From Oleispirillum sp965228165 (GTDB lineage Bacteria > Pseudomonadota > Alphaproteobacteria > Rhodospirillales > Rhodospirillaceae), in NCBI GenBank assembly GCA_965228165.1, contig CBDDHB010000003.1, positions 62,001-126,000 of the forward strand: DNA of 64,000 nucleotides, given 5' to 3'. This document shows positions 35,162 through 44,821 of the stretch, piece after piece. How positions within the stretch are numbered: the first letter of the stretch is position 1; each line of letters opens with the position of its first letter. A model generated the notes under the pieces. It saw only the letters and a list, made by a program, of their open reading frames with translations. It was not told where the DNA came from and did no database searches. Made by a program: the position numbers and the translations under genes.

Positions 35162-36265
35162 ATGACGCAGGCCTCCCCCCCGGCGATCGCGCCGGGATCG
35201 ACCATCGGCATTCTCGGCGGCGGCCAACTGGGACGGATGACCGCGCTCGCCGCCGCGCGTCTGGGGTACCGCTGCCACGTCTTCTGCCCCGAGGCCGATT
35301 CCCCCGCCTTCGCGGTGGCGGCGGCGCACACCTGCGCCGCCTATGACGACACGGCGGCCCTGGATGCCTTCGCCAAGGCGGTGGACGTGGTCACCTTCGA
35401 GTTCGAGAACATCCCGGCGGACAGCGCCGCCCGCCTGGCCAAGACCACCCTTGTCCGACCCTCTTGGGCGGTTCTGGAAACCTCCCAGGACCGGGTCGCG
35501 GAAAAGACCTTCTTCTCCAGGATCGGCACCGCCACCGCTCCCTGGCGCGCGGTGGACGACCTCGCCTCCCTGGACTCGGCGATAAAGGAACTCGGCACTC
35601 CCGCCATCCTCAAGACTCGCCGCATGGGCTACGACGGCAAGGGACAGGTTCGCATCCATGCCGCCGCCGAGGCCGCCGCCGCATGGGATGCGATCGGCCA
35701 CGCCCCCGCGATCCTGGAAGGAATGGTCAGCTTCTCGCGCGAGATCTCGGCGATCGTCGCCCGCTCGCCGCGGGGCGAGGTCAACACCTTCGACGTGGTC
35801 GAGAACGTCCACGTCAACCACATCCTCGACACCACCCGCGCTCCCGCCCAGATATCCCCGGAACAGGCGGAACGCGCCACCGCCATCGCGCACCACGCGG
35901 CGGTGGAACTTGGCCTCGAAGGGCTCCTGGCGATCGAGATGTTCGTCGATCATGACGGGCGCATCCTGGTCAACGAGATGGCGCCGCGCCCCCACAACTC
36001 CGGCCACTGGACGATCGACGCCTGCGTCACCGACCAGTTCGAGCAGTTCGTCCGCGCGGTATGCAACCTGCGCCTGGGATCGACCGAACGGCACTCCAAC
36101 GCCGAGATGAAGAACCTTCTGGGGCACGACATCGACGCCTGGGCGGAAATTCTCGCCGACCCCAAGGCGAAGCTGCATCTCTACGGCAAGACCGAGCCCC
36201 GCGACGGCCGGAAAATGGGCCACGTCACACGGATTTTTCCGCGCTGGAAAAACGGTGCGAAATAA
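35162..36265 (+). CDS. purK: N5-carboxyaminoimidazole ribonucleotide synthase PurK (367 aa)
   Basis: Start at ATG 35162. An ATP-grasp enzyme: N-terminal GILGGGQLGRMTALAAARLG, central AILKTRRMGYDGKGQVRI and metal-binding NEMAPRPHNSGHWTIDAC. It uses ATP and bicarbonate to make N5-CAIR from AIR, which PurE then isomerises. Length and motifs are normal. The ribosome binding site is weak; coupling to purE translation is likely. Confidence 0.96.
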   Translation: MTQASPPAIAPGSTIGILGGGQLGRMTALAAARLGYRCHVFCPEADSPAFAVAAAHTCAAYDDTAALDAFAKAVDVVTFEFENIPADSAARLAKTTLVRPSWAVLETSQDRVAEKTFFSRIGTATAPWRAVDDLASLDSAIKELGTPAILKTRRMGYDGKGQVRIHAAAEAAAAWDAIGHAPAILEGMVSFSREISAIVARSPRGEVNTFDVVENVHVNHILDTTRAPAQISPEQAERATAIAHHAAVELGLEGLLAIEMFVDHDGRILVNEMAPRPHNSGHWTIDACVTDQFEQFVRAVCNLRLGSTERHSNAEMKNLLGHDIDAWAEILADPKAKLHLYGKTEPRDGRKMGHVTRIFPRWKNGAK

Positions 36266-36345
36266 GGCTATAACTGCCGAGTTCTCCAGCCATCCGTGGG
36301 GGCCGCCCGAAGGGGTGGGCGGATGGCGCAGATAGACCGAGGTCA

Positions 36346-37014
36346 GTGGATTTTCTTCTCAACTCCCTGAACATGTCGCTGGAGGAACTGCTGCAATCCT
36401 GGGGATATGTGGCAATTCTGGTCGGCGCCTTTCTTGAAGGCGAAACCATCGTCATCTTCGCCGGCGTCTTCGTGTCGCAGGGGATGATGTCCCTGCCCCT
36501 GGTGTTCTGCACCGCCCTGTTCGGCACTTTTTTCGGCGATCAGGTGTATTTCACCATCGGCAAGCGCTGGGGAGCGAAGATTCTCTATTCCCACCCCGCG
36601 CTGAAGCGCAAGACGCGTTCCGTCTTCCGCCTGCTGAAGAAATACGAAACCGGGTTCATCCTGTCGTTCCGCTTTATCTATGGCCTGCGCAACGTCAGCC
36701 CCTTCGTCATCGGCATGAACGGCATCAGTCACCCGCGCTTCGCCGTGCTCAACTTCATCGCCGCCTTCGTCTGGGCGACGATGTTCGCGGGCGGCGGATA
36801 CCTTCTGGGGAAAACGCTGGAGAACTTCCTGGGCAAGTTGCACGGCATGATCCTGCTGGTCATTCTGGGGATCGTCGCCTTCTTCAGCATCCTCAGCATC
36901 GTCATCAACCGCCTGCGCGGCAACCGCGACCCGCGCATCCAGCGCCTGAAGCGGATGCAGGCATACCGCAAGCAGGCGCGCGAAACCGCCGCTGCCGCCG
37001 CATCGGAAAAATGA
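36346..37014 (+). CDS. DedA family membrane protein (222 aa)
   Basis: The GTG at 36346 follows GAGG. Two re-entrant and about four membrane segments carry the DedA/VTT signatures: GAFLEGETIVIFAGVFVSQG, GTFFGDQVYFTIGKRWG and FRFIYGLRNVSPFVIGMNG. DedA proteins act as lipid scramblase/flippase-like transporters needed for envelope stability, and their transport depends on proton motive force. The tail is basic and Ala-rich. About 80 bp downstream of purK; not obviously part of that operon. Confidence 0.9.
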   Translation: MDFLLNSLNMSLEELLQSWGYVAILVGAFLEGETIVIFAGVFVSQGMMSLPLVFCTALFGTFFGDQVYFTIGKRWGAKILYSHPALKRKTRSVFRLLKKYETGFILSFRFIYGLRNVSPFVIGMNGISHPRFAVLNFIAAFVWATMFAGGGYLLGKTLENFLGKLHGMILLVILGIVAFFSILSIVINRLRGNRDPRIQRLKRMQAYRKQARETAAAAASEK

Positions 37015-37196
37015 GGCCCGGCACCGGGTTTTGACCGCCGATTACGGCTTCACAACCCGCAAACGATATGATACCTAGTGCGCCCGGACGCCGAAGAGAC
37101 CTTTTCCGGTTTTTCCTGGGCGAGTCGGATTGCATTGGTGAAAATCGGCAGGCTGCGGGCAAATGCATCGCGCCGCCCCCATCGGAGGATAGTCAG

Positions 37197-37403
37197 ATAG
37201 TTCACGTTCTCGTTCGCGACAACAATGTCGATCAGGCCCTGAAGGCGCTCAAGAAGAAGATGCAGCGCGAGGGCGTTTTCCGTGAGATGAAACTGCGCCG
37301 GAACTTCGAAAAGCCGTCCGAGCGCAAGGCCCGCGAAACCGCCGAGGCCGTGCGCCGCGCCCGCAAGTTGGAGCGCAAGCGCCTGGAACGCGAAGGCTTC
37401 TAA
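37197..37403 (+). CDS. rpsU: 30S ribosomal protein S21 (about 68 aa), start codon not canonical
   Basis: The body is a typical alphaproteobacterial S21 (HVLVRDNNVDQALKALKKKM, then REMKLRRNFEKPSERKARE). A perfect GGAGG lies at 37184-37188, but the codons after it are ATA (37197) and GTT (37200), not ATG/GTG. Family proteins start M-Q-V-L-V-R-D, so the expected start is the GTT, which looks like a GTG changed in its last base. The next upstream ATG in frame (37068) would add 43 unrelated residues. Either ATA/GTT initiation or a base error is implied. S21 is involved in translation initiation. Confidence 0.85.
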   Translation: MVHVLVRDNNVDQALKALKKKMQREGVFREMKLRRNFEKPSERKARETAEAVRRARKLERKRLEREGF

Positions 37404-37426
37404 ACGCCCGACGTTCACCAATGCAA

Positions 37427-37460
37427 CGGCCCGACCGCGACGGTCGGGCCCGTATTGTTT
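37427..37460 (+). terminator. Terminator after rpsU (first hairpin)
   Basis: GGCCCGACCG pairs with CGGTCGGGCC, followed by CGTATTGTTTT, a partly T-rich tail. Confidence 0.7.
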
Positions 37461-37469
37461 TGCCCGCCC

Positions 37470-37493
37470 GCCGCACTTCGTGCGGCTTTTTTT
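37470..37493 (+). terminator. Second terminator after rpsU
   Basis: GCCGCAC and GTGCGGC flank a TTC loop and are followed by seven Ts. Confidence 0.82.
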
Positions 37494-37517
37494 CATGCTC
37501 CGCGCACGCGACGCATG

Positions 37518-37548
37518 AAAAAGGGCGGCCCGATACGGACCGCCCCTT
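37518..37548 (-). terminator. Terminator of the transhydrogenase operon
   Basis: On the minus strand GGGCGGTCC pairs with GGGCCGCCC (one mismatch) and is followed by TTTTT, ~20 bp after the pntB stop. Confidence 0.8.
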
Positions 37549-37569
37549 GACCGTCGATGATGTCCCTCC

Positions 37570-38964
37570 CTACAGGGCCTGACAGATTTCCTCGGTCATC
37601 TTCTTGGCGTCGCCGAACAGCATCATGGTGTTGTCGGCGAAGAACAGCGGGTTTTCGACCCCCGCGTAGCCCGACGCCATCGACCGCTTGACGAACAGAA
37701 CCGTCTTCGCCTTGTCGATCTCAAGGATCGGCATGCCGTAGATCGGGCTGGACGGATCGGTCTTCGCCGCCGGATTGGTCACGTCGTTGGCGCCAATGAC
37801 GTAGACGACGTCGGCGGTGGAGAATTCGTGGTTGATCTCCTCCAGCTCGAAGACCTCGTCATAGGGCACGTTGTCTTCCGCCAGCAGCACGTTCATGTGC
37901 CCCGGCATACGCCCCGCCACCGGATGGATGGCGTAGCTGACGGTGACTCCCTCTTTCTTCAGGGTGTCGGCCATCTCGCGAAGCGCGTGCTGCGCCTGCG
38001 CCACCGCCATGCCGTAACCGGGAACGATGATCACCTTGGATGCGTTCTTCATGATGAACGCGGCATCGTCGGCGGAGCCCGCCTTCACCGAACGGTCACC
38101 CGCCGCGGCACCCCCCGCCGCCGCCGCGTCATCCGCGCCGAAACCGCCCAGGATGACGTTGAAGAAGGAACGGTTCATGACCTTGCACATGATGTAGGAC
38201 AGGATCGCGCCCGACGCGCCGACCAGCGCGCCGGTAATGATCAGCAGGCTGTTGGCCAGGGTGAAGCCGATGCCGCAGACCGCCCAACCCGAATACGAGT
38301 TGAGCATGGAAATCACCACCGGCATGTCGGCGCCGCCGATCGGCAAGATCAGCAGGAAGCCCAGAGCGAAGGACAGCGCCATCAGCAGGAAGAACAGCGG
38401 CGCGCTTTCGCTGGCGGCGAAGGCGGCGATCAACAGCACCAGGGCGATGCCCAGACCCAGATTCAGCAAATGCTGACCGGGAAAGGACAGCGGCTTGCCA
38501 GAGATCAGCCCCTGCAACTTGGCGAAGGCGATCACCGAACCGGAGAAGGTGATCGCGCCGACCGCGGTACCGAGCGACATTTCCACCAGGGAACCGGTGT
38601 GGATGTGCCCGGCGGTGCCGATGCCATAGGCCTCCGGCGCCAGGAAGGCGGCGGTGGCGACGAACACCGCCGCCAGACCGACCAGACTGTGGAAGACCGC
38701 CACCAACTGCGGCAGGGCGGTCATCTGGATTTTTTTCGCGATCACCGCGCCCGCCGCGCCGCCGATGGCGATGCCGAGGACGATCCAGAGGTAGTTGACC
38801 ACCACCGGCGAGGCCAGGGTGGTGAGAATGGCGATCGCCATGCCGGCGATGCCGAAGATGTTGCCCATGCGCGCCGATTCGGGCGACGACAGCCCCTTCA
38901 ACGCCAGGATGAAACAGATGCCCGCGATCACGTAGGCGAGCATGGTCAAGCTTTCCGCATGCAT
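37570..38964 (-). CDS. pntB: NAD(P) transhydrogenase subunit beta PntB (464 aa)
   Basis: Start at ATG 38964. Eight or more membrane helices (MLAYVIAGICFILALKGL onwards) are followed by the NADP-binding domain III: VIIVPGYGMAVAQAQHALRE, HPVAGRMPGHMNVLLAE and YVIGANDVTNPAAKTDPSSP. It is the proton-translocating inner-membrane subunit that makes NADPH from NADH using the proton gradient. Third gene of the pntAA-pntAB-pntB operon, 12 bp after pntAB. Length is normal. Confidence 0.95.
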   Translation of the reverse strand: MHAESLTMLAYVIAGICFILALKGLSSPESARMGNIFGIAGMAIAILTTLASPVVVNYLWIVLGIAIGGAAGAVIAKKIQMTALPQLVAVFHSLVGLAAVFVATAAFLAPEAYGIGTAGHIHTGSLVEMSLGTAVGAITFSGSVIAFAKLQGLISGKPLSFPGQHLLNLGLGIALVLLIAAFAASESAPLFFLLMALSFALGFLLILPIGGADMPVVISMLNSYSGWAVCGIGFTLANSLLIITGALVGASGAILSYIMCKVMNRSFFNVILGGFGADDAAAAGGAAAGDRSVKAGSADDAAFIMKNASKVIIVPGYGMAVAQAQHALREMADTLKKEGVTVSYAIHPVAGRMPGHMNVLLAEDNVPYDEVFELEEINHEFSTADVVYVIGANDVTNPAAKTDPSSPIYGMPILEIDKAKTVLFVKRSMASGYAGVENPLFFADNTMMLFGDAKKMTEEICQAL

Positions 38965-38976
38965 TGGTCCGCCCCC

Positions 38977-39387
38977 CTACTTCGTCTTTTTCTTGAACAT
39001 GGCGAGCATGCGCTGGGTGACGATGAATCCGCCGAAGATATTGACCGAGGCGAGAATCACCGCAAGAAAGCCCATCACCCGCGACGCCGAAAATTTCGAC
39101 GGCCCGGCGGCGATCAGCGCGCCGACGATGATCACCGAGGAAATCGCGTTGGTCACCGCCATCAGCGGCGAATGCAGCGCCGGGGTCACCCGCCAGACGA
39201 CGAAATAGCCGACGAAAATCGCCAGCACGAAAATGGTGAACAGGTACCAGAACGGCCCTGCCGATCCGGCCGCCGGGTCGGCCCCGACGGTGGCGGCCTG
39301 TTCGGCCAGCAGGCGGGCGCCCGCTGCCAGTTCGTTGGCGATATCGGCCAGGCGACCGGCCTGTTCCGCAAGGATTTCCGCTGCCAT
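38977..39387 (-). CDS. pntAB: NAD(P) transhydrogenase subunit alpha part 2, PntAB (136 aa)
   Basis: The ATG at 39387 overlaps the pntAA stop (TGATG); the preceding GTG is less likely. It holds three or four membrane helices: PFWYLFTIFVLAIFVGYFVV, the LHSPLMAVTNAISSVIIVGA motif and a final GFLAVILASVNIFGGF. This is domain IIa of the split alpha subunit found in Rhodospirillum-type transhydrogenases. The extended N-terminus (~40 residues) is Ala/Glu-rich. Confidence 0.93.
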   Translation of the reverse strand: MAAEILAEQAGRLADIANELAAGARLLAEQAATVGADPAAGSAGPFWYLFTIFVLAIFVGYFVVWRVTPALHSPLMAVTNAISSVIIVGALIAAGPSKFSASRVMGFLAVILASVNIFGGFIVTQRMLAMFKKKTK

Positions 39388-40544
39388 CACTTCCCTCCTT
39401 CCGCGGCGAGAACCGGATGCACCAGCTTGCCGTCACGGCAAACCAGGGTGCCCTGAACCAGTTCGTCCGTCAGGTTCGGCTTCAAGGTCTTGGTCTCCTT
39501 GTCGATCATCGTGGAGACGAAGTTCCAGACGTTCTTGGCGTAGAGCATCGAAGCGTCGGAGGCGATGCGTCCGGGCACGTTGGCGTGCCCCATCAGGGTG
39601 ACGCCGTGCTTCTTGACGATCTTGCCGTATTCCGACAACGGACAGTTGCCGCCCATTTCCACCGCCAGATCGACGATCACCGATCCCGGCTTCATCCCCT
39701 TGACCATCTCCTCGGTGATCAGGACCGGGGCGGGCCTGCCGGGGATCAGGGCGGTGCAGATGATGATGTCGGCCTTGGCCGCCTGCTCGGCGGTGGCCTG
39801 GGCCTGCTTTTTCTTGTACTCCTCGCCCATTTCCTTGGCGTAGCCGCCCGCGGTCTCGGCGCTTTTCATCGCCTCCTCGTCGACCACGACGAACTTGCCG
39901 CCGAGCGATTCCACCTGTTCCTTGGCGGCGGCGCGCACGTCGAAGGCGTAGACCACGGCGCCCAAACGCTTCGCGGTGGCGATCGCCTGCAACCCGGCGA
40001 CGCCCGCGCCCATCACCAGCACGCGGGCGGGCGGCACGGTCCCGGCGGCGGTCATCATCATCGGCAGGGCGCGGTTGAATTCCGCCGCCGCGTCGATCAC
40101 CGCCTTATAGCCCGCCAGGTTGGACTGGGAAGACAGCACGTCCATGCTCTGCGCGCGCGAAATGCGCGGCATCAGTTCCATGGCGAAGGCGTCGATCCCC
40201 GCCGCCGCCAGCTTTTCGACATAGGCCTTGCTGGTCAGCGCCTGGATGACCGAGAACAGGACGGTTCCCTTTTTCATCTGGGCGATCTCGTCGGCGCCGT
40301 CCTCGGCGGTCATCGGACGCTGCACCTTGAACACCAGATCGGCGTCCTTGTAGAGCGCCGCCGGAGTCTTGGCGATGGTCGCACCCGCCGCGACGAAGGC
40401 CTCGTCGGTGAAGCTGGAAGCGAGTCCCGCTTCCTTCTCTACCACGACCTCGCATCCCAGGCCGACGAACTTCTTCACCGTATCCGGCGAAGCCGCGACA
40501 CGGGTTTCGAACGCCCGCCGCTCCTTCGGTATTGCTATCTTCAT
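39387..40544 (-). CDS. pntAA: NAD(P) transhydrogenase subunit alpha part 1, PntAA (385 aa)
   Basis: Start at ATG 40544 behind GGGAGG. The soluble NAD-binding domain I shows MKIAIPKERRAFETRVAASP, RVLVMGAGVAGLQAIATAKR and GRPAPVLITEEMVKGMKPGS. It binds NADH/NAD and passes hydride to PntB. The three-gene split (AA, AB, B) is typical of alphaproteobacteria, whereas E. coli has a fused pntA. First gene of its operon. Confidence 0.95.
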   Translation of the reverse strand: MKIAIPKERRAFETRVAASPDTVKKFVGLGCEVVVEKEAGLASSFTDEAFVAAGATIAKTPAALYKDADLVFKVQRPMTAEDGADEIAQMKKGTVLFSVIQALTSKAYVEKLAAAGIDAFAMELMPRISRAQSMDVLSSQSNLAGYKAVIDAAAEFNRALPMMMTAAGTVPPARVLVMGAGVAGLQAIATAKRLGAVVYAFDVRAAAKEQVESLGGKFVVVDEEAMKSAETAGGYAKEMGEEYKKKQAQATAEQAAKADIIICTALIPGRPAPVLITEEMVKGMKPGSVIVDLAVEMGGNCPLSEYGKIVKKHGVTLMGHANVPGRIASDASMLYAKNVWNFVSTMIDKETKTLKPNLTDELVQGTLVCRDGKLVHPVLAAEGGK

Positions 40545-40740
40545 CAGGCATGCCTCCCTACGACCGCCATTGTTTTTGCCGCTGCCGCAAGCCGCCGCGC
40601 GCACCCGACGCACGGCCCGATCCGACAGCGAATCGGAGCCTAAACCTTCCTACCAACGTCGCCCCGGCAAGGCAAGAACCGAGGCGAGAAATCCTCAGGC
40701 AATCCAAGGCTCCCGCCCTTGGGGGAGCCGACGCCGGAAA

Positions 40741-42534
40741 CTACGGTTCCAGCGCCTCCAGTTCGTCGATCAGGCCGGAAACCACGTCGAGGCCGATCGA
40801 CCAGAAACCGGGGTCGGCGGCGTTCAGGCCGAAGGGCTCTAGCAACTCGCGGTGGGTCTTGGTTCCTCCGGCGCGCAGCATATCCAGGTATTTCCCGGCG
40901 AATCCCGGATGGCCGGACTGATAGACACCGTACAACGCGTTCACCAGGCAATCGCCGAAGGCATAGGCGTAGACATAGAACGGCACATGGATGAAGTGCG
41001 GGATATAGGACCAATAGACGCGATAATCGTCGTCGAGGGCGAACGCCGGACCCAGGCTTTCGGTCTGCACCTCGATCCAGATATCGCCCAGACGCTCGGC
41101 GGACAGTTCGCCCTTGCGGCGCTCGGCATGGACGCGGGTTTCAAATTCGTGGAAGGCGATCTGCCGCACCACGGTATTGATCATGTCCTCGATCTTGCCG
41201 GACAGCAGAATGCGCCGCGCCTTCGCATCGACGGTGGAATCGAGCACCGAGCGGAAGGTCAGCATTTCGCCGAACACCGAGGCGGTCTCCGCCAGGGTCA
41301 GCGGCGTGTCGGACAGCAGCGGTCCCTGCGCCGCCGCCAGACGCTGGTGCACGCCATGCCCCAGTTCGTGGGCAAGGGTCATCACGTCGCGGGTACGGCC
41401 CAGATAATTCAGCATCAGATAGGGATGCGCCGAGGGCACGGTGGGATGGGCGAACGCACCCGAGGCCTTGCCCGGACGCACCGGCACGTCGATCCAGGGC
41501 TTGTCGAAGAACGGCTTGGCGACCTCGGCCATTTCCGGGCTGAATGCGGCATAGGCATCCATCACCGTGGTCACCGCTTCGCTCCACGAGAACCGCCGCC
41601 CATCGTCGCCGGGCAACGGCGCGTTGCGGTCGGTGTGCGCCAGCCTGGGCAGCCCCAGCCACTTCGCATTGAGAGCGTAATAGCGGTGCGCGATACGGGG
41701 GAACGCGGACTTCACCGCCGCCACCAGCGCGTCCACCACCTCGTCCTCCACCTGGTTGGCGAGGTTGCGGCTGCTCACCGGACGCGCGTACTTGCGGCGG
41801 TCGTCGTCCAACTGCTTGTCCTTGGCCAGAGCGTTGGTGACCAGGGAGAGAACCCGCGAATTGTCTTGCAGCACCTGGGCGATGACGCCCCCGGCATGGG
41901 CGCGCACCGCGCGGTCGGGATCGGACAGCTTGTCGAACGCCTTGGTCATCGTCAACTCGACGCCGTCGAAGGGGAAGCGCATCGCCGCCAGGGTCTCGTC
42001 GAACAGGCGGTTCCAGGCGGAACGCCCCACCACCTCGCGCTCGTGCAGCAGGTTTTCCGCCTCGTCGGAAAGCTGATGGTCGCGAAAGGCGCGGACCTGA
42101 CGGACCCAGGGGGCATACCGCGCCGCGACGGGATCGGCCAGCCACAGGGCGATGCGATCGTCGGCGACGCGGTTGATCTCCAGGGTGAAGAACAGGGTCT
42201 TCTGGCTGATCGTGGTGGCGCGTTCGTTGACATCCTGCTGGAACCGGGCGACGTCCGGATCGGTGACGGCGGTGGCGTGGCGCAACTGCGCGTAGCTCAA
42301 GATGCGCCCCAGGGTCTCGCCGATGCGTTCGTAGTCGGCCAGCGCCTTGGCGAAACCCGGCCCGTCCAGGGTCTCGACGCGCCCGCCCAAAGCGGCGGAG
42401 AACGCCGTGGCCTCGGCCTCGACGGAATCGAAATCGCGAACGAATTCGGGGCTATCGGGGGCAGGATAGAGATCGCGCAAATCCCACCCCGGCAGGTCGG
42501 ACGGGGCGGACCGCTTGGACGCTTCGACGGACAT
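40741..42534 (-). CDS. pepF: Oligoendopeptidase F, M3 metallopeptidase (597 aa)
   Basis: Start at ATG 42534 with GGAG upstream. The zinc motif HELGHGVHQRLA is at about residues 381-392. Other family features are DLPGWDLRDLYPAPDSPE at the N-terminus and HPYLMLNYLGRTRDVMTLAH. A cytoplasmic enzyme that cleaves peptides of about 7-17 residues. Length 597 aa is normal for the PepF/M3 group. Divergent from the acyl-CoA synthetase gene, sharing a 164-bp control region. Confidence 0.93.
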   Translation of the reverse strand: MSVEASKRSAPSDLPGWDLRDLYPAPDSPEFVRDFDSVEAEATAFSAALGGRVETLDGPGFAKALADYERIGETLGRILSYAQLRHATAVTDPDVARFQQDVNERATTISQKTLFFTLEINRVADDRIALWLADPVAARYAPWVRQVRAFRDHQLSDEAENLLHEREVVGRSAWNRLFDETLAAMRFPFDGVELTMTKAFDKLSDPDRAVRAHAGGVIAQVLQDNSRVLSLVTNALAKDKQLDDDRRKYARPVSSRNLANQVEDEVVDALVAAVKSAFPRIAHRYYALNAKWLGLPRLAHTDRNAPLPGDDGRRFSWSEAVTTVMDAYAAFSPEMAEVAKPFFDKPWIDVPVRPGKASGAFAHPTVPSAHPYLMLNYLGRTRDVMTLAHELGHGVHQRLAAAQGPLLSDTPLTLAETASVFGEMLTFRSVLDSTVDAKARRILLSGKIEDMINTVVRQIAFHEFETRVHAERRKGELSAERLGDIWIEVQTESLGPAFALDDDYRVYWSYIPHFIHVPFYVYAYAFGDCLVNALYGVYQSGHPGFAGKYLDMLRAGGTKTHRELLEPFGLNAADPGFWSIGLDVVSGLIDELEALEP

Positions 42535-42698
42535 CGACAAACTCCTGGAGCGCGGCGCGAGGACCTCCCGCCGCGAAAGAAAAACCACGCAACAAACCAA
42601 GGGATTGTGCTTCCTCGCCCTCCCTCATGCCGGTATATATGAAGCACTTGGCCTTTCGCCGATACCCCCATCCGCCTTTTCCACCGGAATTCGCCGCC

Positions 42699-44495
42699 AT
42701 GACCCAAATTTTCGAGCCGCCCTACCGCGAGTTGGCGACCCTGCCGGACCACCTGAATCTGCACGCGGACCGAACCCCGGATGCGCCGTTCCTCTGGTCG
42801 GAGGAGGATACGGGCTATTGCGCCCTTTCCTGGCGCGAGGTGGCGAACCGGGTGCGCGCCTGCGCCGCTGGACTGGCTGCACTCGGCATCGGCGACGGCG
42901 ACCGGGTGATGCTGGTGTCGGAAAACCGGCCGGAGTGGCTGATCGCCGATTTCGCGATCATGTCGGCGGGGGCGATCACCGTGCCCACCTACGTCACCAA
43001 CACGGTGGCCGACCACCGACACATCCTGGCCGACGCCGGACCGAAGGCGGCGATCGTTTCGACCCGGGGGCTCGCCGCCCGCGTCGCCGAGGCGATCACC
43101 CGCGAGGGACGACCGATCCCCTTGATCACCATCGAACCCTTCGAAAGCGCCCAGCATTCCATCGCCGAGGTACGGTCCTGGAGTTCCCTGCTCGACACGG
43201 CGGAGGCGCCACCGCCTTGTTCGCGTGGGCGCGACGACGTCGCCTGCATGATCTATACCTCGGGAACCGGCGGCACGCCGAAGGGCGTGATGCTGACCCA
43301 CGATAATATCCTGTGCAACTGCGAAGGCGCCTGGCTGCACTGGCGCAATCTGCTGCCCACCCACGGCAGCGCGCGCTTCCTGTCGTTCCTGCCCCTATCC
43401 CATTCCTACGAGCACACCTGCGGGCAGTGCTTTCCGGTGACCGTCGGCGCGGAGATTTATTACGCCGAGGGGGTGGACAAACTGACCCAGAACATGGTCT
43501 CGGCCCGTCCGACGATCATGACCGCGGTGCCGCGCCTGTACGACATGATGCGGGTGAAGATCCTGTCCGCGACGGCGAAATGGCCGGCCTGGCGGCGCGC
43601 CCAGTTCGCCCTGGCGCTGCGCCTGGGAAGCAAACGCCTGGACGACCCGGCAAGCCTGACGCCCGAGGAAGCGCGCCGCGACCGGCTTCTGGATTCCCAG
43701 GTGCGCCGCGACGTGCAGGAACGCTTCGGCGGCAAGTTGCAGGCGATGATCGCCGGCGGCGCGCCTCTCAACCCGGAAATCGGGCGCTTTTTCACCGCCC
43801 TCGGGGTACAGATTCTGCAAGGCTATGGCCAGACCAAAAGTTCGCCGGTCATCGCCGCCAATCGTTTGCCGGGAGCGAAGATGCATACCGTCGGCCCGGC
43901 CTTCGCCGGGGTGATGGTAAAAATCGCCAAGGACGGCGAGATTCTGGTCAAGGGTCGCACGGTGATGAAGGGCTACTGGAACAAGCCCGAGGAAACCGCC
44001 GCCGCGATCGACGATAAGGGTTGGCTACATACCGGCGACATCGGCGCCATCGACGACGACGGCCATGTCGTCATCACCGACCGCAAGAAGGACATCATCG
44101 TCAATTCGGGCGGCGACAACGTCTCGCCGCAGCGGGTGGAAGGCCTTCTGACCCTGGCGCCGGAAATCGGCCAGGCGATGGTCTACGGCGACCGCCGCCC
44201 GCATCTGGTGGCGCTGATCGTGCCCGCCGCCCCCTTCGTCGCCGACTTCGCGGCGAAGTCCGGCAAACCCGCCGATCCCGCCCGCCTGATCGAGGACGCG
44301 GAGTTCATCAAGGCGATGCGCGCGGCGGTGACGCGGGTCAACGGCACCCTGTCGGCGATCGAGCAGGTGCGGAAATTCGTCCTGACGGCGGAGGCCTTCA
44401 CCGTGGACAACGACATGATGACGCCGACGATGAAAATCCGCCGCCACACCATCCGCAAGCGCTTCGGCGCGGCGCTGGAAGCCCTGTACGCATAG
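42699..44495 (+). CDS. AMP-binding long-chain acyl-CoA synthetase (598 aa)
   Basis: Start at ATG 42699; an upstream in-frame ATG (42639) gives a non-family extension. The ATP motif YTSGTGGTPKGVMLTHDN is at ~185-202. GYGQTKSSPVIAAN, DKGWLHTGDIGAIDDDGHV and DRKKDIIVNSGGDNVSPQRV complete the adenylate-forming signatures. It activates fatty acids to acyl-CoA (FACL/AMP-dependent ligase, FadD-like). The variant GYGQTKSS (usually GYGxTE) keeps the key Tyr-Gly but replaces the Glu, and could affect ATP/Mg contacts. Monocistronic. Confidence 0.9.
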   Translation: MTQIFEPPYRELATLPDHLNLHADRTPDAPFLWSEEDTGYCALSWREVANRVRACAAGLAALGIGDGDRVMLVSENRPEWLIADFAIMSAGAITVPTYVTNTVADHRHILADAGPKAAIVSTRGLAARVAEAITREGRPIPLITIEPFESAQHSIAEVRSWSSLLDTAEAPPPCSRGRDDVACMIYTSGTGGTPKGVMLTHDNILCNCEGAWLHWRNLLPTHGSARFLSFLPLSHSYEHTCGQCFPVTVGAEIYYAEGVDKLTQNMVSARPTIMTAVPRLYDMMRVKILSATAKWPAWRRAQFALALRLGSKRLDDPASLTPEEARRDRLLDSQVRRDVQERFGGKLQAMIAGGAPLNPEIGRFFTALGVQILQGYGQTKSSPVIAANRLPGAKMHTVGPAFAGVMVKIAKDGEILVKGRTVMKGYWNKPEETAAAIDDKGWLHTGDIGAIDDDGHVVITDRKKDIIVNSGGDNVSPQRVEGLLTLAPEIGQAMVYGDRRPHLVALIVPAAPFVADFAAKSGKPADPARLIEDAEFIKAMRAAVTRVNGTLSAIEQVRKFVLTAEAFTVDNDMMTPTMKIRRHTIRKRFGAALEALYA

Positions 44496-44572
44496 GATTC
44501 CCCGCCCCCCGTGGCGGGACCACGGGCGAGCCCTCGCGACGAACCCGAGGCGGAAAAGAACGCGGCGGAAGG

Positions 44573-44821
44573 TTACTGCATGCCGAGGGCGCGCTTATAC
44601 AGATCCAGGATCTCTTCCTGTTCCTTGTAGTCGTGCTCTTCCATTTTGCGCAGGCGGAGCACTTGGCGCATGATCTTGACGTCGAAGCCTTGGCTTTTCG
44701 CTTCGGCGAAGACTTCGCGGATGTCGGCCAGGATGTTCGCCTTGTCCTCTTCCAGACGCTCGATGCGCATGATCAGGGACTGCAACTGCTCGGCTGCGAC
44801 GCCGCCAACATCGGTGCTCAT
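44573..44821 (-). CDS. gapR: Nucleoid-associated protein GapR (DUF2312, 82 aa)
   Basis: Start at ATG 44821. The family pattern is complete: LQSLIMRIERLEEDKANILA, then DIREVFAEAKSQGFDVKIMR and LRLRKMEEHDYKEQEEILDL. GapR forms a clamp on overtwisted DNA ahead of replication and transcription and stimulates gyrase/topoisomerase IV. It is specific to alphaproteobacteria. Length 82 aa is normal. Confidence 0.94.
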   Translation of the reverse strand: MSTDVGGVAAEQLQSLIMRIERLEEDKANILADIREVFAEAKSQGFDVKIMRQVLRLRKMEEHDYKEQEEILDLYKRALGMQ

